NCBI GenBank assembly: GCA_033980235.1
Contig: CM067075.1
Coordinates: 12,126,292-12,190,291 of the forward strand
Length of the DNA stretch: 64,000 nt
DNA from: Diadema setosum
Lineage: Eukaryota; Echinodermata; Echinoidea; Diadematoida; Diadematidae
Reading direction: 5' to 3'
Under the pieces are notes generated by a model, which did no database searches, was not told the DNA's origin, and saw only the letters and a list, made by a program, of their open reading frames with translations. Position numbers and translations under genes: made by a program. The number at the start of each line of letters is the position of its first letter. Positions within the stretch are counted from its first letter, which is position 1. This document shows positions 50,260 to 59,978 of this stretch, piece after piece.

Positions 50260-50568
50260 CTGATTAATGAAACAAAAATGAATCGGAAATCCAAGGTGAG
50301 AAACGCACGTTGCAGAATGTGTAGTGTGAAATTGTTGCTATAAGTTGAGTGCACTGTTATAAAGTACCAGAATAATCAGCAAGAAATATATGGGCATAAA
50401 CCTACCAAAGCAATAACATGCTTATCCTTTTTTTTCTTTGCGATTACTTAAAATTCTGAAGTTGATGTGTCGTTGGAATTTCAGCAGTTACCGGTTATAT
50501 AAACAATGGATCATTACATGATCAAAAGAGATGCTTGATTAGGAAAAAAATAAAATAATTGAAATTAC

Positions 50569-50979
50569 CAGTCTCGATACATCCTCTGAATGTCACCGTC
50601 AATTCCGAATCTGCCACGGTGTAGTCGTCAGGAAGGGTGATTTCGAAATAAACTTCATTCAAACCAGTCAAGGGTTCAAGCTCGTACATTCCTGAAGTCT
50701 GATCGTCTCCGGGTTGAGCTGTAAATTCGCGTTCAACATCCCCATCGCTGGACGAGAGGACACGAATTGTAACGCTATCGGGAGGTGAACCATTGGTTGT
50801 GCTTATGCTGACAGCTGATATCTTAATCGTCAGGTCTGAGGTGTCGTCGACTGATTTGACAGTGACCTTCACTGTCCTATCAGAAGTAGGCTCGCTCCAA
50901 ATGTTGGTTTTCTCGTTGTCAAGTAAAACTTCCAATTTAGTATCAAGATCCACGCCATCCAGTGGTTTTCTGCAAGCAG
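50569..50979 (-). CDS. Exon F, unit 1: 137-residue Cys-bounded beta-sandwich domain
   Basis: The acceptor is TTTACCAG|CTGCTT and the donor is GAGACTG|GTAATT; 411 nt, phase 1-1. The domain runs from AACRKPLDGVDLDTKLEVLL to FRGCIETG, with one Cys near each end. Strand-like segments are VKVTVKS, DLTIKISAVSIS, SVTIRVLSS, EVYFEITLP and SELTVTF. The layout (Cys, alternating strands, SxDG turn, final FxGC) resembles discoidin/F5-8C galactose-binding-like folds, which often bind glycans or surfaces; no ligand residue can be assigned. This copy has DNEKTN, so it lacks the NKT sequon seen in some other copies. A CUB-like or other jelly-roll fold remains possible. Confidence 0.85.
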
Positions 50980-51066
50980 CTGGTAAATAAAAGAAATGTC
51001 TTTGATGTAGACGGGCGTGACAACGAATTTGTAGTGTACAATATTGTTAAGTGAACAGTAACACGT

Positions 51067-51133
51067 TTGTTATCCAGTAAATCTTGCAAAATAGTGTCAA
51101 GATCCACACAATCCAGTGGTTCTTTACAAGCAC
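51067..51133 (-). pseudogene. Truncated exon F at the array edge
   Basis: After a normal acceptor (TTTACCAG) the sequence encodes ACKEPLDCVDLDTILQDLL, clearly the start of exon F. After about 22 codons it jumps directly into the intron sequence that precedes the next full F exon. No matching donor follows, and the downstream frame is not F-like. It is probably skipped, and its phase-1 neighbours still join. An extra Cys (DCVD instead of DGVD) also sets it apart. Confidence 0.75.
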
Positions 51134-51438
51134 CTGGTAAACAAAAGAAATATCTTGAATGTAGATAGCTATTACCACGATGACGACGAGTATGAGGCGT
51201 ACATTTGTTCACCAAACATGACACGTTCAACTCATTCAGAGATAGTACCATTTGCATTCAGTCATTTGTTTAGTGTAAGAAACTGACTTGCTTCCTGAAT
51301 ACATTTAGGCAGAATGTAGATGAAGATCAGGTTACGTTAACGCGAAAAATTGTCCAACTGCCCTCCAGTAATAAATGAAATTCTTCAGGTTTCGAATCTG
51401 TCGACAGAAGTCCTAGAAAGACGAAAGTAAAAAAGTAC

Positions 51439-51600
51439 CTGGCGTTGTAAATTCCTGCCTTGCTCTAGTGGTTGATGTAACAGTTGTCTGAGTTGTAGTT
51501 GTTGCTTCAGGAGTTGCAGTAGTTTGTTCAATCACAGTTGTTGCTCTTTCGGTTCCCGGTCTGGTTGTTGCTTCTGTTCGTGTCTTGGTCGTGGTGAATT
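51439..51600 (-). CDS. Thr-rich exon, single-copy relative of array exon E
   Basis: The acceptor is TAAACAG|AATTCA and the donor is ACGCCAG|GTACTT; 162 nt, phase 1-1 (54 codons). It aligns along its full length with array exon E: TPEATTTTQTTVTSTT is shared while the first half has changed. It lies just 5' of the array and looks like the diverged boundary copy. Confidence 0.8.
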
Positions 51601-51699
51601 CTGTTTAATTATCAATGAGATAATGTGCATTATAAAATGGGTTCAAGAATGCAGCCAATTGGAAGCGCTGAAATGAGTCACGTGTGCGTGCATTAATTT

Positions 51700-52090
51700 C
51701 TTCAGGTATGCACTAAGAAGAGTCTCTCTTCCACCTCCCTGGCCTGACGTACGTCACAATGTTTACACTAGCAGTGCGCACTCAATCAGTTGTTACAAGT
51801 GCGTCACGCGCTACTATACGCGCTGTCAATCCTGTATACAACTTCTAGTTCGGGCCGCGGGCTGCCACATCAGCCGGCGGCCTTTCTTGTGCATAACAGT
51901 ACGTGGCGTACGTATACTCTTATACGTACGTACAGTACTTATGTGCGGGATTTCCGAGTGCGACGTGCGTAAATGTTTGGGACGAACATCTTCGGACATC
52001 TTGACTTTTGAGCGAGTGCTACATGTAGCTGACTGGTATTGACCCACAAAGGTACGTGAATAATGCTGTTAGTTTTCGACCCATTTTATA
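51700..52090. other. GC- and CpG-rich intron patch
   Basis: This intron stretch is richer in G, C and CpG (many ACGT and GCGC words) than the AT-rich introns around it. Around 51900-51940 there is an imperfect palindrome of TACGTAC words. No exon was recognised. It may be part of a mobile element together with the two inverted-repeat structures to its right, or an intronic regulatory patch. Confidence 0.35.
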
Positions 52091-52092
52091 AA

Positions 52093-52265
52093 ACAAATGA
52101 TGCACAGGATTCTTTCGTGGCGTTAGTGAAGGTGCGGCGCACTCTCGAGTATTGACAACGGTTGCAAACATGCACTCGGCTGCGCCTCGTGCATGTCGCA
52201 CCATTGTCAATACTCTCGAGCGCGCCGCACCTTCACTAACACACTCTATCCTGTGCATCATTTGT
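52093..52265. repeat. 173-bp near-perfect hairpin (foldback element)
   Basis: The left end ACAAATGATGCACAGGAT is the exact reverse complement of the right end. The arms continue inward (AGTGAAGGTGCGGCGC, CTCGAG, GTATTGACAA) with few mismatches to a 13-nt loop at 52176-52188 flanked by CATGCAC/GTGCATG. It looks like a foldback MITE. Confidence 0.8.
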
Positions 52266-52302
52266 ATAGTATGTAACACGCCTCTCCAGCATATTAACCT
52301 AG

Positions 52303-52654
52303 ACCCCGTTTACAGTGAGTGAAAAGACAGGGCTCAGCCCGGCCTTTCTTTCACTGGAAACTCTGAAAAAGGCCAAATGCCGTTCTACATATGGCCGCGC
52401 ATTTGGCCAAGGTCTGGAAGCAGTCTGGCCTTTTCTCACTGTAAAAGGAAACTGGGCCAAATGCGGTACCAAATAATCGTTTGTGTACAAGCAGAGCGCC
52501 ACTATGGCAAATATTAAAAGTTTCATTAAAAGTCCGGGCCGAGCCCTCCACTGTAAACCAAACAGAATTGCTCGGCCGAGTACCGCGATAATTGAGGCCG
52601 TGCTCGGCCTGGGCTCGGCCCGGGCCCGGTCCAACCCTGCACTGTAAACGGGGT
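52303..52654. mobile_element. MITE-like element with 15-bp terminal inverted repeats
   Basis: ACCCCGTTTACAGTG at the left and its exact reverse complement at the right bound about 352 bp. The inside is rich in GGCC/GGGCTCGG words and shows further imperfect inverted similarity (CTCAGCCCGGCC near the left end, GGCCTGGGCTCGG near the right). No coding capacity. The target-site duplication is not clear, so no superfamily is assigned. Confidence 0.65.
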
Positions 52655-52674
52655 ATAAGCAACCACATTGCACA

Positions 52675-52690
52675 GGGGGGGGGGGGGGGG
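52675..52690. repeat. Poly-G run (16 G)
   Basis: An uninterrupted G homopolymer just outside the MITE-like element. A second run of 17 G lies at 55369-55385 and is followed by (GA)n. Such runs can form quadruplexes and are prone to length error in sequencing. Confidence 0.8.
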
Positions 52691-52788
52691 AGTTGTGGCG
52701 AACGACCCTTATTAATGGTATTACGAAACATTAAGAAGGAAATGAAGTCTTAGGGCAAGAACAAGAAGATGAAAGCTATGCAATTTAC

Positions 52789-52812
52789 CTGGCAGTCCCG
52801 ATGTTGTTTTTT
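52789..52812 (-). CDS. Eight-residue linker exon, single-copy relative of array exon D
   Basis: The acceptor is ATTACAG|AAAAAA and the donor is CTGCCAG|GTAAAT; 24 nt, phase 1-1, encoding EKTTSGLP. It has the same length, phase and position (directly before an E-type exon) as array exon D (ETTTLGQS), so it is probably the homologous exon outside the array. Confidence 0.7.
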
Positions 52813-53691
52813 CTGTAATATGTGGATAATATGAAGAGATATACACACATTAATAAATCGGCTAGAAAGTCATCTCCAGATGGCCGAGGTAGAAAAGTGT
52901 CCTTATTCAATGACTCCATCTTTTCTTGAATGATTCTTCCTATTTTATTTTCTAGAAAGCATAGCCTCTATCGTATGTGATTTAAAAAAAAAAAGACATA
53001 CAAAACGGTACATGAAAGAAATGCACCGAAAGCATAAGCTTGTTCTTATGAAAACATGAACATGAACAATCGCTGTCGAATTCAATGGAGTGTAACCGAA
53101 GACTTGACAAATTTGATATCCTCTCGGTCTGAGATTAAAATGACTCGTTATCTTGTCGGTTAGAACAATTAGATAAGTAGAGAAGTCTCAATGACAAAGG
53201 GCAATTCATACTCGAATTACGGCTACACACTTGGAAAAAAAAAACAAAAACATTTGTTGTAGCGAGAAAACGACTGGCACAGAGAATGATATTGAAAAAA
53301 CTGTATTTGTCAGCAAAACTGACATAACTTTCTTACTTTTTTATCCGAATTTAATCACATATTCATTGTTCTACTAAGAAACTTGTAAACTGTTTAAAAC
53401 TAACTTTTAACTGCATGGAAATTCCCCTTTACAATTCTTTTGACAACAGCTGTCTATTAAGGCATCTCATGGTCTAAAAGGCGCGTCGTAGCAGTAGCAT
53501 CACAGATCTGAAGTTGCACAATATGAAAGTGACACGCTTATGGCTAAATTTTCATATTCTGTACTTTTGCTTGACCTTTGAATCTTGCGGATACTGTTCA
53601 CAACTTATCTTTACCTTTCATTTACTTAGCTATTATGATGGTATGTGTCGTCAAAAAGGTGCTAATCAAAATCGTGATAATATAGTCTTAC
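52813..53691. other. Intron with no recognised feature
   Basis: AT-rich sequence with A-runs (52983-52994, 53236-53246). No exon or repeat structure was recognised in it. Confidence 0.5.
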
Positions 53692-53754
53692 CTTCGCTAC
53701 TCTGTGTTGTTGCTACACCAGTGGTCGTGCTTACGGTTGTAGTTTCCTGGGTTT
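53692..53754 (-). CDS. Thr-rich linker exon
   Basis: The acceptor is CCGACAG|AAACCC and the donor is GCGAAG|GTAAGA; 63 nt, phase 1-1. The peptide is TQETTTVSTTTGVATTQSSE. It is the first mucin linker after the VWC pair. Confidence 0.75.
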
Positions 53755-54266
53755 CTGTCGGATTAAAAAAAAAGAATTCAGAACAAAAAAGAACCCGATG
53801 TCAATGTCGCCTTCATTCACAGTTTCGAAGCAAGCAAATCTGACAGATATGCACAAAGCTTTAACGGAACAAAAAATTGATGCATCGACGTACTGGGCAT
53901 TCTCTATGTGCTTGAAATAATCTTGCCCGTGATATACAGTGTAATGTTCTCCTATTAGAGCAACCACAATTGGGTGACGGAGCACTTGTCTGAAATATAC
54001 AACACTGCCTTTACTTAAATATACGTTACGTTTCAGCATTATCAGTTGCTGTTGTTACCGTTCCTTGAATGTGGAGCCAAAGTTTGATTAGCCTGGGATA
54101 AAGGCTAAAATATGACTCAATCAACTTCAGCTTTATTTGACACATCTCTCTCATCGTGTGTATATTTACTTGGTGTACTCTACTTTCTGATTACAATTGA
54201 CAATTACTTCTTTTGCACACTCCAGGAAGAGGGGAAGGAGGAGGATGGGGTTTGAACGGTACTCAC
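53755..54266. other. Intron with no recognised feature
   Basis: Lies between VWC module 2 and the following linker; nothing recognised on either strand. Confidence 0.45.
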
Positions 54267-54306
54267 TGCATTCGTCACAGCAGCCACTCGGGTAAAAAAC
54301 GTCGTC
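54267..54306 (-). CDS. VWC module 2, exon 3
   Basis: The acceptor is GTGTAG|GACGAC and the donor is AATGCA|GTGAGT; 40 nt, phase 0 to 1, encoding DDVFYPSGCCDEC. It supplies the CCxxC ending of the module, aligned with GCCDGC in module 1. Confidence 0.8.
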
Positions 54307-55138
54307 CTACACATTGAACATAATAAAGCATAAAGTGTATTATTGCTTAATGCTACTTTTGATATTTGAAACACTATCCCCATGTGATTGATGCAAGTGA
54401 CTTCATCATGCTCCATTCAGGAACCATCTGATATTAAACGCCTATGACGCTTATGACGCATAACTTTTTTTTTTTTTTTCATTTTGTGGTTCGGAGTACT
54501 TATCAAGGGTCCCATCATCTTGAATTTTGCTTTCATATCCATTATCTTCATTAATTCTTTATGGCCAAAAGTCGTAGGTAAAAAAAAAACAGTAGTTATC
54601 ATATTTGTATTTCTATGTTGGCATCATTATCCTCATGATCTTTACAATGAATATCATTATTATTGTTTTACACGTACAATAATATCCCGGTGATTGCATC
54701 GTTTGCAATAAGAATCAATGACTACAGGTTGCTCGGTTTACAATACGAGTAGATGATGGTATCACAGAAAGAGGGGAATCGTTGGAAAGCATAGAACTTC
54801 TCTAAATTCCAAAAGAGACGCATTGATTTCAAAACGTGAAGCCAGCAAAAGAGGACATCAGAGAAATAGTGAAAATTCGCCATGACTTGCTTCTGGTATC
54901 CCCTACGTAATAGCCAGTATCGTTTGTAGATTCTTCCAATACTAGCACCACAAGCGAGTCGTTGAGGTATTACGAGCATAACAGGCAAGGATATGGGCGG
55001 GAAAATAGAAGTTAATAAACCGTCACAGCCGGATGGGCGATAATAGTTTGCCTATAGACAACTAAATGACTGTTATTGTCTGAATGTAAATATGTTCAGT
55101 GTTTGTCTTCTCTCTCTGTCTTCATTTTGATAGGTATA

Positions 55139-55314
55139 CAGTCAAACCTGCTTCGCGACCACCTTTCTACAACGGTCAACAGCAGGTATACGGCCACTAA
55201 AGAAATTCCCTCCGAGAGACAAGCCTCGTGAAAGAACCTGTCATAACAGTCACCAGTCTATAGAGGGCACACTTTTCGTCTCACTCGGGTGGCCGCTATG
55301 AACAGGTTTGATTG
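55139..55314. mobile_element. Tc1/mariner-like MITE with TA target duplication
   Basis: Starts CAGTCAAACCTG and ends CAGGTTTGATTG, with further imperfect inverted similarity (CGACCACC against GGTGGCCGC). TA stands on both sides (55137-55138 and 55315-55316), the duplication typical of Tc1/mariner elements. About 176 bp and non-coding. Confidence 0.7.
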
Positions 55315-55368
55315 TACATGTATATATTATTACAACATACTTACTATAACACATCATTATGAACGAAT

Positions 55369-55403
55369 GGGGGGGGGGGGGGGGGAGAGAGAGAGAGAGA
55401 GAG
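55369..55403. repeat. Poly-G run followed by (GA)n
   Basis: 17 G then about nine GA units, located 40 bases downstream (in transcription) of the donor of VWC module 2 exon 2. Confidence 0.85.
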
Positions 55404-55444
55404 CGAATCCTGTACCTGGGGATGTTTTTTACATTGATACTCAC

Positions 55445-55561
55445 ATCACATTGCTCTGAGCAGTTGTAAACTTCGGACACCCATTCTGTCAATCCTGAGG
55501 TTCCGCAGATCACGACGTGACAGGGAACTTCCATATCGACGTTATAGATCACTGAGCCAGG
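55445..55561 (-). CDS. VWC module 2, exon 2
   Basis: The acceptor is GCGTCAG|CCTGGC and the donor is TGTGAT|GTGAGT; 117 nt, phase 0-0 (39 codons). It starts PGSVIYNVDMEVPCHVVICG and ends VYNCSEQCD, giving four Cys as in module 1. NCS is a possible N-glycosylation sequon. The frame stays open past the donor, but the GTGAGT site and the pattern of module 1 fix the exon end. Confidence 0.8.
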
Positions 55562-55964
55562 CTGACGCAGCACATACACACACGTACACATTATAATTGA
55601 TATATTTGTAACCATGCATCACAAAACTAATAAAAAAAAAAAACACGCATGCCCAGTTTTCACACGAGGACTCAAAATAGGTGATATTTGGTCAATCTAG
55701 TCGATCTTTGGTCTTTATATTTCCTAAAAGAGCAATTCTTCTCCTAGATAATTCCTATGTTTGGGCTCAAACAGTGACTTGGAAATTGTGATTTTTGCAA
55801 TTTGTCTCATTATCAAATAATGATTTACTGATAAAACGTGATAAATGTCAGTTTACTTTCATAGGCACAGGGGGATGCTATTGAACGCAACTTTAAAAAC
55901 GTAAATTTCTCAGTTCAAAACAGTCAATCAAACAAACGATGTCCACGTCATCAGTGAGGCTTAC

Positions 55965-55993
55965 CTGAAATGTCACGCCTCCGTGAGTGCACC
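55965..55993 (-). CDS. VWC module 2, exon 1
   Basis: The acceptor is TTTCAG|GGTGCA and the donor is TTTCAG|GTAAGC; 29 nt, phase 1 to 0, encoding GCTHGGVTFQ. C-x-x-x-G-x-x-F/Y is the standard opening of VWC domains. It has the same length and phase as exon 1 of VWC module 1. Confidence 0.8.
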
Positions 55994-56652
55994 CTGAAAG
56001 AAGAAAGAGCCAGAAAATATAATTCTTATATTTGATTAAGAATAGTTTATATGACTGTCAATGCCCTGAAGTGTAAATGAAGCCACATCATAACAATTCC
56101 ATGTAAAGTTCACATTTAACGATATCGAAGCAATTGCTTTTATTGGTTTATAAAGTATTGCGTTTTGATAAACCTGCGTAAATCGTTATACAGCAATGTC
56201 TTAGAATCACCAGACTAACACATAAATGAACTTAAGTCGACTTATACACTGTATAGTTAGCACGCGCAACACTATAAACTATAAAGCCAGGCAACGCGTA
56301 TCTCACGCTCGAAAGTACATGTACAGTGTAGGTTGATACGACCACAGCAACAGATGCATTGTACAGATTTGATCCTGTCATTTGATCAACAAAAGCGAAT
56401 TACAAAAGTAAATTCACTTGAAAATTTGCCTGATCATAAGCCCTGCAGGAAGAAACGTTGTAATAATGCTGGGAAAACGGATTATACGGCAAGATATACA
56501 ATGGCGGATTGTAGATAGTATGAACAAAATTGTTATAGCGCAGATAAAAAAAAAAAAAAGTTCATCACAGTGTTTGTAGTAAAACACATTCCAAGTGCGT
56601 TTAGCCCAACAATTCACTCTGTACTTGTTTCGCGTTAAAGAAATACACTCAC

Positions 56653-56682
56653 CATCTATGGGATGACCTTTAACTGTCGTAG
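56653..56682 (-). CDS. Ten-residue linker exon between VWC modules
   Basis: The acceptor is TTATCAG|CTACGA and the donor is AGATG|GTGAGT; 30 nt, phase 1-1, encoding TTVKGHPIDG. It joins directly in frame to the GC opening of VWC module 2. Confidence 0.65.
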
Positions 56683-57199
56683 CTGATAAAAAAAAAAAAA
56701 AAACAGAGAAAGATGTGAAGACTTATTCTCATGCTGTACAAAAACTCGGAAACGGAATGTATGATATGTATTTTTTTTCTTTGACAATCTTTTACTTTTC
56801 TTACTTTCTTTCTTACAAATTAGTTAATTACAAAATGATACAAATTTCATTATGACAACATAAATTCTACATTATCAATGTTACGAATGGAACAGAAAGA
56901 ATTTTGTATAAAAAAAAAGGGATAAAGAAAAGCTATAGGGAAAGGAACAAACACATCATACAGAAGGGAAAAAGGCACCCATCCCCAACCAACCCCATGT
57001 ATAGTGAACGCGCTCAAACTCTCACTCAGTGAGTCATTCAAATATATAAATCCCAAAATGACAGTTCTGATACTAGTACTACCAGGGAAGCATTAGTTAT
57101 GGGTGTGTAGGAAGGTAGAAAAAAAAGTAAACAAACAACAACAAAAACCCAAACAATATTACATCTTACAAACTACCTAACACAATGATAAAAAAAGTT

Positions 57200-57800
57200 T
57201 CAATGAAATTAAAATACTACACTTACATTCCCTAAATATATAACTCTTTCCCATTCAATACATGTAACCTTATTTTTGAAATTTTAATAGCTAATTCCTT
57301 TTCCTGATCTCTATAATTTATAATCATTAGAATTTCATTCGCTCAAGGATACACTCCTTTTGATGCGGAAAAATATATGATTAATTTTATAATTAAAATG
57401 ATGGTATCGCACATTTTGATTTTAGAGAGTTTCCTTCAATTCCCATAAAAATCAAATTCTAGTCAATGATGTCTATCTCCCTCAAATCAAATCTATCATT
57501 TCTTGCCAAGTTCTTTGAACTTGTTCACAAAACAGAAATATATGTGGATACGTCTCCTCCTCCTTTTTTTTTTTAACAAAAAGAACATGACTTTAGCTGC
57601 AAATCCAAATATATAAAGTAGTATATAAGGTAACCATGTAGTGACTTATATTGAAATTCCCTATATTTACCGTAAATTACTCTACGTCTTATTCTCAAAA
57701 ACATTTCTTTAATTTCTTCCCTACCAGAATTATATTGATTACGCCCATCTCGTATTTGTAAATAAGGAAGTTATTGTAATCTTCCTGAAGTTTTCTAGAA
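57200..57800 (-). pseudogene. Decayed LINE (L1/Tx1-like) 3' coding end
   Basis: On the minus strand, shifted reading frames give YGKYREFQYKSLHG, then LKSCSFC, then ETYPHIFLFCEQVQRTWQEM. This is the order of motifs found after the reverse transcriptase domain in L1/Tx1-type LINEs (a KFQY-x-LH segment and a CxxC...H...C zinc-knuckle). Stops and frameshifts interrupt it. It sits in the intron between the 10-residue linker and the possible microexon, in the same orientation as the gene. The clade is a judgement from motif pattern. Confidence 0.6.
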
Positions 57801-57833
57801 TAATCATATATTTTCTTTGAATTAATCTATAAA

Positions 57834-57864
57834 ACACACACACACACACACACACGCACACACA
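57834..57864. repeat. (AC)n microsatellite
   Basis: About 15 AC units with one G interruption, at the 5' side (gene strand) of the LINE relic. Confidence 0.85.
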
Positions 57865-58011
57865 AAGCTAACGTCTCATTCCCTACTCATTGAACAGCGG
57901 GGTCAGGGTTCGCATCATTTTCAACTGGACACTGCGGCTTCATAAATCTGGTTACTTTCACTAGATACAGGAGGAAATTTACCTGTGTCTCTTCTTTTCA
58001 CCATCTACTTA

Positions 58012-58579
58012 AAGGACAAGTCCACATTCATATACATGTGGATTTAGTGAATGCAACAATATTAGTGGAACACATCAGTGAATGTTTGGGGAAAATCCGA
58101 CAATCCGTTCAAAAGTTTTGAATTTTTAAAGTATCTGCGCAATCACTGCTGGATGAGAAGACTACTACAGTGTATGATGTCACATGCGTACAACGATATA
58201 ATGAAAATAAAAAGAGAATTTCACACAACTTTACTTTTTGAATAAAGTGCATATATGTCTTCGACTTGTTACTGACGTATGTCAAGGGTAATGTCATTCC
58301 CCCTGCCTTCTGAAAGAGAGAAGCTGAGTGTTCTTATGTTATGAGAGAAAAGTGAAAATACAGTATGTTGAATTTTCTTTATACTTTCTTTATATCGTTG
58401 TACACATGTGACATCACGAGCCATAGTAGTCCTCTCATCCAGCCGTGACTGAGCAGAAACTTCAAAAATTCATAACTTCTGAACGGATTGTCCGATTTTC
58501 CTCAAACTCTCATTGATGTGTTCTACTAATATTGCTGCATTCACACAACCCACATGTCTATGAAGGTGAACTTGTCCTT
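58012..58579. mobile_element. 568-bp foldback element with long inverted arms
   Basis: The two ends are AAGGACAAGT and ACTTGTCCTT, each flanked by TA. The arms are about 220 bp each and align with roughly 80-85% identity by eye (for example GACAATCCGTTCA and its complement, GATGTCACATG and its complement), around a unique centre of about 110 bp. No transposase. The TA flanks fit a mariner-type or similar MITE. Confidence 0.75.
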
Positions 58580-58798
58580 TATGTTTAAGAATTTCCTAGG
58601 AGTTGCCACAAATTGCAGTGTTCCTTCCGTTTTGTCGTTTTTTTTAAATTCTTCATGACCATTCTAAATCCACCTTGTTCACTTGTCGTGATATCTTGAG
58701 AAGTATAAATGGGAGTTATAAAGGACATGTTTAATGGGGTGATTGGAGGAATCACGTAATTAAGAATAGCTCGTAAAGCAATACAAAAAAGTACTTAC

Positions 58799-58804
58799 TA
58801 CTTG
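58799..58804 (-). CDS. Possible 6-nt microexon
   Basis: A good acceptor (TTTTACAG) is followed six bases later by a near-consensus donor (GTAAGTAC). The six bases CAAGTA keep phase 1-1 and would add two residues between the VWC modules. Skipping it also preserves the frame. It could be chance pairing of splice-like sequences; transcript data are needed. Confidence 0.3.
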
Positions 58805-58880
58805 CTGTAAAAGCCGATGCATGACACAAGAAAAAGATAAACAACGGCATTTTAAAAATAAAAAAACGATATGTTATAAA

Positions 58881-58945
58881 GTGTATATATATATATATAT
58901 ATATATATATCTATATCTACATATTAATATATAAATATATATATA

Positions 58946-58982
<37 letters not shown>
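58881..58982. repeat. (AT)n-rich microsatellite
   Basis: Two long AT runs (58884-58910 and 58950-58982) separated by an imperfect AT-rich spacer. Confidence 0.85.
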
Positions 58983-58984
<2 letters not shown>

Positions 58985-59459
58985 GTGCAAATTTTTCTAA
59001 ATCCTTAGGTGATTTTTTTTTTATATCAATTACATACAGAGGTTCATTCACCTTTGTCTCTTCGTACAGGATACGTTATATGTAGCATATATATAGCTTG
59101 AAGGTGCCAAATATAATTATGATTATATGATCATTGCTGTTATTATCATCATATTATCCAGTTTCTGTTCCCTGGTAATACGTTGTTACCATCAGTATAA
59201 AGAGTATGAGCGAAAATACGATTCTGGGTGGAGGCTTTTGGATTACCCTAACACAAGCTTATATACACATATCATGCGCGTATGATACGAATTTCCGAAG
59301 TCATGGGCATAGATAATGACTGTGTGCGAGAATGTGTTAGATTGAATGTCAGGCGTGCATGGGTCAACCAGTTTACAAATTATTGCCTTAAGTTTATGTG
59401 TAAGATTAATAATCACGGAATAATGAGATATAAAGAAATATGGATTGTGGCGCGCTTAC

Positions 59460-59493
59460 CACATCCGTCACAGCATCCCGGAGGGTAGGTCGT
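59460..59493 (-). CDS. VWC module 1, exon 3
   Basis: The acceptor is TTTTCAG|ACGACC and the donor is GATGTG|GTAAGC; 34 nt, phase 0 to 1. It encodes TTYPPGCCDGC, the characteristic C-C-x-x-C ending of VWC modules. Confidence 0.8.
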
Positions 59494-59873
59494 CTGAAAA
59501 GAGAAAGAGAAAAGCTAACGTTAAAGCTAAAGCTAAACTATCACACGCATCCTTGTTCAGTGACTCACAAACATGTAAGCTTTAAACACACCTAAAAACA
59601 GCAAGACCTCCCGTTAGGCTACAGTGCCATGACCTCATAATTTGATTGTAAGCTGTCAAGGCATTTTTCAGACTGGTCAGTACATTAAAGATGCAACTCT
59701 CAACGGTAGGTTGACACATGCTACCATCATCATTGTCAAATGTCCAATGTTTGCATTGTGTTCTGATACTTCAACCTTGATTGTTGTTTCAATTATGTCA
59801 TGTTCAACATTGTTTATTTTGTATATATTATGATTTACTTTTTTAAAATAAATAAACAAACAAACAAACTTAC
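59494..59873. other. Intron with a possible retroelement 3' tail
   Basis: The intron between VWC 1 exons 2 and 3 ends on the plus strand in AAATAAATAAACAAACAAACAAAC (about 59847-59868), the kind of simple tail seen at LINE or SINE 3' ends. No body could be identified. A short TAAAGC repeat lies near 59519-59536. Confidence 0.3.
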
Positions 59874-59978
59874 CGTACACGGCATCTCACATACATAGTC
59901 TGTCCTGCTGAATAACCCATTGTCCAAGCATCGGAAAACTGTGCAGTTGTCATTAGGATCCTGCAGCAACTCGTTCGT
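59874..59978 (-). CDS. VWC module 1, exon 2
   Basis: The acceptor is CATGCAG|ACGAAC and the donor is TGTACG|GTAAGT; 105 nt, phase 0-0 (35 codons). It carries four Cys in the order DNCTVFRCLDNG then YVCEMPC, the central part of a VWC module. Together with the flanking exons the module is about 56 residues, within the normal VWC range of roughly 55-75. Confidence 0.8.

Larger units (their letters stand above)
47332..50979 (-). repeat. Array unit 1, long type (L)
   Basis: First full unit in transcription order, about 3.65 kb. Exons: F 50569-50979, T 50068-50259, P 49749-49775, A 49379-49620, B 48778-48919, C 48381-48422, D 48000-48023, E 47632-47796. With units 2 and 3 it shares features absent from other units, such as TNIW and SDR in F, so it belongs to the diverged right-hand group. 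Confidence 0.85.

Noticed and set aside
1..51000. CRISPR-like or satellite interpretation of the regular repeats
   Set aside because: Repeat units are 2.0 and 3.6 kb with conserved exon-intron structure and protein conservation, so they are coding duplications, not spacer arrays or satellite DNA.
52299..52731. Two overlapping minus-strand open frames of 124-126 codons
   Set aside because: They fall inside the GC-rich MITE-like element and its poly-G flank; composition, not coding, explains them.
53514..53843. Plus-strand open frame of 109 codons
   Set aside because: It overlaps antisense to the Thr-rich linker exon and has no recognisable domain or splice support.
57960..58010. Donor-like ACACAG|GTAAAT with an AAAAG acceptor 11 bases upstream
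   Set aside because: The 11-nt interval cannot keep the phase 1-1 frame, and the upstream side is the end of a foldback element.
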